This document shows positions 59,049 to 64,000 of a stretch of DNA of 64,000 nt, piece after piece. The notes under the pieces are model-generated. The model saw only the letters and a program-made list of their open reading frames with translations. It made no database searches and was not told where the DNA came from. Position 1 is the stretch's first letter. Every line of letters starts with the position of its first letter. Position numbers and translations under genes: made by a program. The stretch is from positions 3,286,001 through 3,350,000 of the forward strand of contig NZ_CP033107.1 in assembly GCF_003856975.1 (NCBI RefSeq), written 5' to 3'. Source of the DNA: Plantibacter sp. PA-3-X8. Its GTDB lineage: Bacteria > Actinomycetota > Actinomycetes > Actinomycetales > Microbacteriaceae.

Positions 59049-61343
59049 TCAGGCGGCCGGACGGAACCGGCGGAGGCGCAGGCTGTTGAGCACGACGAAC
59101 ACGCTGGAGAACGCCATCGCCGCACCCGCGATCATCGGGTTGAGGAGGCCGAGCGCAGCGAGCGGGATCGCCGCCACATTGTACGCGAACGCCCAGAAGA
59201 GATTGCCGCGGATGATCCCGAGCGTCCGCCGGGAGAGCCGGACGGCGTCGATCGCCGTGGCGAGGGAACCGGAGACGATGCTGAGGTCGGCTGCGCCCTT
59301 GGCCGCATCCGTACCCGTCCCCATGGCGATGCCGAGATCGGCCGTGGCGATCGCCGCGGCGTCGTTCACCCCGTCGCCGATCATCGCGACGCGGTGACCG
59401 GCCGCCTGGAGCCGTTCGACGGCGGCGACCTTGTCGGAGGGGCTCGCGTCCGCGATCACCTCGGTGATCCCGATCTCCCCCGCGACCCGCGCTGCGACGG
59501 CCGCGTTGTCGCCGGTGAGGAGCACCGGTGTCATCCCCAGGGACACGGCGCGTCCGATGGCGGCGCGGGCCTCCGGCTTCACGGTGTCGGCGACCTCGAC
59601 GACGCCGCGGACCTCGCCGTCCCAGGCGACGACCACCACGGTGCTCGCACGCTCCGCGGCTGCAGTCAGGGCGCTCGCCGCGTCCGGTCCGATGCGGAAG
59701 CCCTGGTCCTCCGCGAAGGCGGGACGTCCGGCCAACACGGTTCCTCCGGTGATCGTGCCGGTGACGCCGAGCCCCTCGAGGCTCGCGAAGTCCGAGACCA
59801 CCGGACGAGCTGCATCGCGGCGGGTCGCTTCGGCGACGATCGCCTCGGCGATGGGGTGCTCGGAGGCCGCTTCGAGCGCCGCGCCGAGGGCGAGCACCTC
59901 ATCCGTCGCACCGGACGCCCAGACCTCCGTGACACTCATCCGCCCGGACGTGACGGTCCCCGTCTTGTCGAGCACGATGCGGTCGATGCCGCTCGCCCGC
60001 TCGAGCGCCTCCGGACCGGCTATGAGGATGCCGAGCTGCGCGCCACGCCCCGTCCCGACGAGGAGGGCCACCGGTGTCGCGAGCCCCAGCGCACACGGAC
60101 AGGCGATGATGAGGACGGCGACCGCGGCGGTGAACGCCGCCTCCATGGTCGAGCCGGTGAGCGCCCACACGATGGCGGTGCCGAGGGCGATCACCAGGAC
60201 GACCGGGACGAACACGCTCGAGACGCGGTCGGCGAGCCGTTGGACCCGGCTCTTCCCGAGCTGCGCCGCCTCGACCGCCTGAGCCATGCGCGCCAGCTGC
60301 GTCTCGGCGCCGACGGCCGTCGCCCGCACGACGAGACTGCCGCCGCGTGCGATCGTGCCACCGATGACCCGCGAGCCTGCCGTGAGCTCGACCGGGACGG
60401 ACTCCCCCGTCACGAGACTCTCGTCGACACTCGCCGCCCCCTCGACGACGATTCCGTCGGTGGCGACGGACTCGCCGGGACGCACGAGGAAGTGGTCTCC
60501 GACGAGCAGCTGCTCGATCGGGATCCGTTCCTCGGTGCGGGTGGGCGCCATGAGGTCGGTGGGGTCCGGCGCACGGTCCCGGAGCACGGAGACCTCGGAA
60601 GCACCCAGCGTCATGAGGTCGCGGAGTGCCTCGCCTGCCGCACGCTTCGAGCGCTGCTCGATGAGACGGCCGGCGAGCAGGAAGACGGTCACGCCGGCAG
60701 CCACCTCGAGGTACAGCGCGCTCGACGGGTCGGCGTCGGGTGCGAAGAAGGTGAACTCGTGCCGCATGCCCGTCATCCCGGCCATGCCGAAGAAGAGCGC
60801 CCAGACGGACCACAGGTAGGCAGCCCCCGTCCCGAGCGTGATGAGGGTGTCCATCGTCACCGAGCCGTGCCGCAGCGTCGCGAACGTCGCCCGGTGGAAC
60901 GGGTACCCACCCCAGAAGACGACCGGCGTCGCGAGGGTCAGCGAGAGCCACTGCCAGTGGTCGAACTGCCAGGCGGGGATCATCGCGAGCAGCACGACAG
61001 GCAATGCCAGCACCGCACTGACGACGAGGCGGGTGCGGAGCGTCGTCACGGTCGCCGAGGGGTCGGATGTCGGTCCCGACGTCGGAGTCTGCTCCCGGTC
61101 CGCCGCGGCGCGTTCGTCAGCGGGCGGACGCACCGTCGCCGTGTAGCCGGCCTTCGCGACGGCTGCGACCAGCTCGTCAGCGGTGACGGTGGAGGGCGCG
61201 GTCACCGTCGCCCGTTCGGTCGCGAGGTTGACCTGCGCCTCGACACCGTCGAGCGCGGTCAGCCGCTTCTCGACGCGTGCCACGCAGCTCGCGCAGGTCA
61301 TGCCCTCGATGTCGAGGTCGAGCTGGATGAGTGGCGCGCTCAT
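59049..61343 (-). CDS. copA: copper-translocating P1B-type ATPase
   Basis: A 764-residue heavy-metal exporter. It has one N-terminal HMA domain with G-M-T-C17-A-S-C20, eight membrane helices, the actuator TGES, the intramembrane CPC motif that binds Cu(I), phosphorylation motif DKTGT, nucleotide-binding 'SEHP' and the hinge GDGVND. 'FAYNVAAIPLAALGLLNPM' near the end contains the conserved N-x-x-x-x-P of Cu ATPases. It exports Cu(I) across the cytoplasmic membrane. The ATG overlaps the copZ stop (ATGA), and copZ has a CsoR-type operator upstream. Confidence 0.95.
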   Translation of the reverse strand: MSAPLIQLDLDIEGMTCASCVARVEKRLTALDGVEAQVNLATERATVTAPSTVTADELVAAVAKAGYTATVRPPADERAAADREQTPTSGPTSDPSATVTTLRTRLVVSAVLALPVVLLAMIPAWQFDHWQWLSLTLATPVVFWGGYPFHRATFATLRHGSVTMDTLITLGTGAAYLWSVWALFFGMAGMTGMRHEFTFFAPDADPSSALYLEVAAGVTVFLLAGRLIEQRSKRAAGEALRDLMTLGASEVSVLRDRAPDPTDLMAPTRTEERIPIEQLLVGDHFLVRPGESVATDGIVVEGAASVDESLVTGESVPVELTAGSRVIGGTIARGGSLVVRATAVGAETQLARMAQAVEAAQLGKSRVQRLADRVSSVFVPVVLVIALGTAIVWALTGSTMEAAFTAAVAVLIIACPCALGLATPVALLVGTGRGAQLGILIAGPEALERASGIDRIVLDKTGTVTSGRMSVTEVWASGATDEVLALGAALEAASEHPIAEAIVAEATRRDAARPVVSDFASLEGLGVTGTITGGTVLAGRPAFAEDQGFRIGPDAASALTAAAERASTVVVVAWDGEVRGVVEVADTVKPEARAAIGRAVSLGMTPVLLTGDNAAVAARVAGEIGITEVIADASPSDKVAAVERLQAAGHRVAMIGDGVNDAAAIATADLGIAMGTGTDAAKGAADLSIVSGSLATAIDAVRLSRRTLGIIRGNLFWAFAYNVAAIPLAALGLLNPMIAGAAMAFSSVFVVLNSLRLRRFRPAA

Positions 61344-61567
61344 GAGCGACGACCCACGAGGGTGTAGCCGGCCTCCTGGACGCCGGCACCGATGGCCGCC
61401 TCGTCGGCCGACGAGGCGCCCGAGACGGTGACCGTCCCCGCTTCGAGATCCACGGCGACCCCGTCGACGCCGGAGAGCGCGGAGAGCTCGGTCGTGACGG
61501 CGGACACGCAGTGCGCGCAGGTCATACCGTCGACCCGGTAGGTGATGGTTGCGGTGGTTTCGGACAT
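61340..61567 (-). CDS. copZ: copper chaperone (HMA domain protein)
   Basis: A 75-residue ferredoxin-like metallochaperone. The metal site is 'YRVDGMTCAHCVSAV', with Cys-Ala-His-Cys, and the rest shows the usual beta-alpha-beta-beta-alpha-beta pattern. It delivers Cu(I) to CopA, whose gene overlaps it. AGGAGGACGC precedes the ATG. The upstream operator implies copper-inducible expression. Confidence 0.92.
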   Translation of the reverse strand: MSETTATITYRVDGMTCAHCVSAVTTELSALSGVDGVAVDLEAGTVTVSGASSADEAAIGAGVQEAGYTLVGRRS

Positions 61568-61599
61568 GCGTCCTCCTCAGTGGATCGGAGCCTTCACTA

Positions 61600-61614
61600 T
61601 ACCCCCCCGGGGTA
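61600..61614 (-). promoter_or_regulatory. CsoR-type operator upstream of copZA
   Basis: TACCCC-CCC-GGGGTA is a perfect palindrome of the GTATACCCC...GGGG kind bound by the Cu(I)-sensing repressor CsoR. It lies about 33 nt before copZ. The AT-step TATACC at its edge may be part of the -10. No csoR gene is in the window, so the repressor acts in trans. Confidence 0.7.
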
Positions 61615-61720
61615 CCTGTTGCAACCGACCCGGCGCGACATGACGGCGAACTGATGAGGCATCGACACCGGGACGGCCGTCGCTCGACCGCGTGCATCCC
61701 GGCGCCGAGCGCGGACGAGC

Positions 61721-62314
61721 TCAGTCGGCCCGCACCGGGCCGATCGTCATCCAGGCGACCGCCGTGTTCGAGCAGGCCGGGACGGCTGACGAGGCCACGA
61801 AGACCGCCGTGAACGAGTGCGGCGGGTAGACCCGATAGCCGTCGCCGGTCACCGCCTCGCAGTCGTCGAGCGGCCCGCCGTCGGATCCGATGTTGACCGA
61901 GGTGAGGGTCGCCGACGCCGAACCTCCCGCTGGAAGCGTCACGTCGGCCGGCGCCGCGTCCTCCTGCTGGACCGCTGCGGCGCCCAACTGGGTGCCGTCG
62001 CCGTCTCCGACGACCGAGACCCCCGGAGCCCCGCGGAGGACACACGATTCCCGACCGGTGTTCGTGAACACGACGTTGGAGAAGATGCTGCCCGCACCTG
62101 CATCGGCCCCCGAGACGGTGACCTGGAGGACGCTGTCCGCGCACTGGCCCGCCGGCGCGTTCGGATCGACCGCAGCCGTTGACGTCGGGCTGCTCGTCGG
62201 TGACGGAGCCGCCGACGTCGCGATCGCCGAGGGGGACGGAGCGGGAGACCCCGCGCAACCTGCCAGGAGCAGGACGACGGCGAGCGGTGTGATGGTGAGG
62301 AGGGATCGGCGCAT
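61721..62314 (-). CDS. DUF4232-domain lipoprotein
   Basis: A 197-residue exported lipoprotein. The signal peptide ends in a clear lipobox L-L-A-G-C (Cys20). A Ser/Pro/Thr/Ala-rich spacer follows (about 22-55), then a DUF4232 beta-sandwich with 'FSNVVFTNTGRESCVLRGAPGVSVV' and four Cys that probably make two disulfides. Function is unknown. TAGCGT lies 6 nt before the ATG, so the mRNA is probably leaderless. Located between the copper operon and the malate dehydrogenase gene, same strand. Confidence 0.85.
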   Translation of the reverse strand: MRRSLLTITPLAVVLLLAGCAGSPAPSPSAIATSAAPSPTSSPTSTAAVDPNAPAGQCADSVLQVTVSGADAGAGSIFSNVVFTNTGRESCVLRGAPGVSVVGDGDGTQLGAAAVQQEDAAPADVTLPAGGSASATLTSVNIGSDGGPLDDCEAVTGDGYRVYPPHSFTAVFVASSAVPACSNTAVAWMTIGPVRAD

Positions 62315-62320
62315 GCGCTC

Positions 62321-62326
62321 ACGCTA
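62321..62326 (-). promoter_or_regulatory. -10 hexamer TAGCGT, leaderless DUF4232 lipoprotein
   Basis: TAGCGT, 6-nt spacer GAGCGC, ATG. Confidence 0.5.
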
Positions 62327-62393
62327 GCGACCGGGCGAGTCCGACGCCAGGGACCGACGTCCCCTGTCGACGTCCGGAGACCCTCCGCGGCGT

Positions 62394-63401
<1,008 letters not shown>

Positions 63402-63404
<3 letters not shown>

Positions 63405-64000
63405 CTCCGCGGCCTCCGGGGTGGGTCGTGAGGCCTGCAGGTCCGCCTCGGCGGAGTCGACCGCCTCGTGCTCCTCCGGGGACACCGGCCCCACCCGGCT
63501 CTTCCGTTGGGCCGAGGACTCGGACGGCAGCGCGACGGCCGCCTCCGTGATGCGGTTCGCCATCCCGTTGAAGATGATCCCGTGGAACGGCAGGATCGCG
63601 AACCAGTAGAGGCGTCCGCCGAGCCCCTTCGGGAAGAAGACGGCGCGCTGCCGGTAGACCGAGCCGTCGCCGACCGGGGTCGCGCTCATCTCCAGCCACG
63701 CGAGACCGGGCACGCGCATCTCGGCGCGCAGGCGAAGCATCCGACCACGTTCGAGGTACTCCACGCGCCAGAAGTCGAGGGCGTCCCCGACGCTCAGGTG
63801 CTGCGGATCGTCGCGACCACGTCGCAACCCGACACCACCGACGAGCTTGTCCATCCAGCCACGGATCGCCCACGCCAACGGGAAGGAGTACCACCCGTTC
63901 TCGCCGCCGATGGACTCGATCACCGAGAAGAGCCGGTCGGCGCCCGCGGAGGTCTTCCGTTCCTTGAGATCGATGTAGACGGTGTGTCCGGCCCAGTCGG
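63402..64000 (-). CDS. SDR-type protein with DUF2867 domain, C-terminal part
   Basis: About 199 residues are in view; the 5' part lies beyond the window end. 'FSVIESIGGENGWYSFPLAW' and 'GVGLRRGRDDPQHLSVGDAL' then 'DFWRVEYLERGRMLRLRAEM' are the signatures of the DUF2867 domain, which is normally the C-terminal half of NAD(P)H-binding SDR proteins. The last 50 residues are hydrophilic and non-conserved. The GTG at 63923 is internal, since the frame continues with matching sequence to the edge. Function unknown. Confidence 0.78.

Noticed and set aside
57786..61367. A 1193-codon open frame on the plus strand antisense to the regulator and copA genes
   Set aside because: Its product is low-complexity Arg/Asp/Glu/His-rich sequence, the usual shadow of a GC-rich gene read on the opposite strand; the minus-strand frames carry complete P-type ATPase and GAF motifs.

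Overview
The window looks like chromosomal DNA of a high-GC actinobacterium of the family Microbacteriaceae (order Micrococcales; a Plantibacter- or Clavibacter-like relative would fit, but genus is a guess). The grounds are strongly G/C-biased third codon positions, GTG and TTG starts, many ATGA/GTGA stop-start overlaps, mycoredoxin, group III PfkA, an emfourin-type inhibitor, and the rpsO / pnp / M16 peptidase / dapB set, which I recall as usually contiguous in this family but which is spread over 28 kb here. No rRNA, tRNA, CRISPR array, integrase or insertion sequence was seen.

Layout. 1-4.8 kb: end of an epimerase, a small membrane protein, dapB, a histidine phosphatase, an M16 peptidase and an aldo/keto reductase. 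4.97-8.64 kb: a compact five-gene minus-strand cassette that is the most interesting part of the window. It encodes a short secreted peptide resembling lactococcin 972, a lipoprotein, a membrane-anchored adaptor with a peptidoglycan-binding domain, an ABC ATPase and a MacB/FtsX-like permease. All junctions overlap and base use is visibly less GC-rich than the flanks. 8.66-19.7 kb: a branched-chain amino acid catabolism supercluster: a liu-like operon (accD, accA, acyl-CoA dehydrogenase, MaoC, CitE-like lyase), its divergent TetR regulator, a VOC protein, and the branched-chain 2-oxoacid dehydrogenase genes bkdA-bkdB-bkdC. 19.9-28.5 kb: pnp and rpsO, separated by a FUSC-family protein, an acyltransferase, a quinone oxidoreductase, a DedA protein and an amino acid permease.

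28.5-39.3 kb: mostly monocistronic genes, including a flavin monooxygenase/FMN reductase pair, a protealysin-like M4 protease followed by its emfourin inhibitor, an EntS-like exporter, apt, an FKBP isomerase and an FAH-family hydrolase. 39.3-53.2 kb: aspA, a cyclic-nucleotide-type phosphoesterase, two divergent nucleobase permeases, a phosphate transporter pair, a DUF2207 protein, an aldo/keto reductase, oligopeptidase B, pfkA and mycoredoxin. 53.2-64 kb: an SNF2 helicase, an acetaldehyde-type dehydrogenase unit (ALDH, DUF779, GAF-domain regulator), a copper efflux operon (copZ-copA) behind a CsoR-type operator, a DUF4232 lipoprotein, malate dehydrogenase and a truncated SDR/DUF2867 protein.

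Two regulatory themes recur. At least twelve starts sit 6-7 nt after a TANNNT hexamer with no Shine-Dalgarno, the signature of leaderless transcripts. Perfect GC-rich stem-loops close several convergent gene pairs. Palindromic repeats, including a REP-like element in two places, lie in intergenic DNA.
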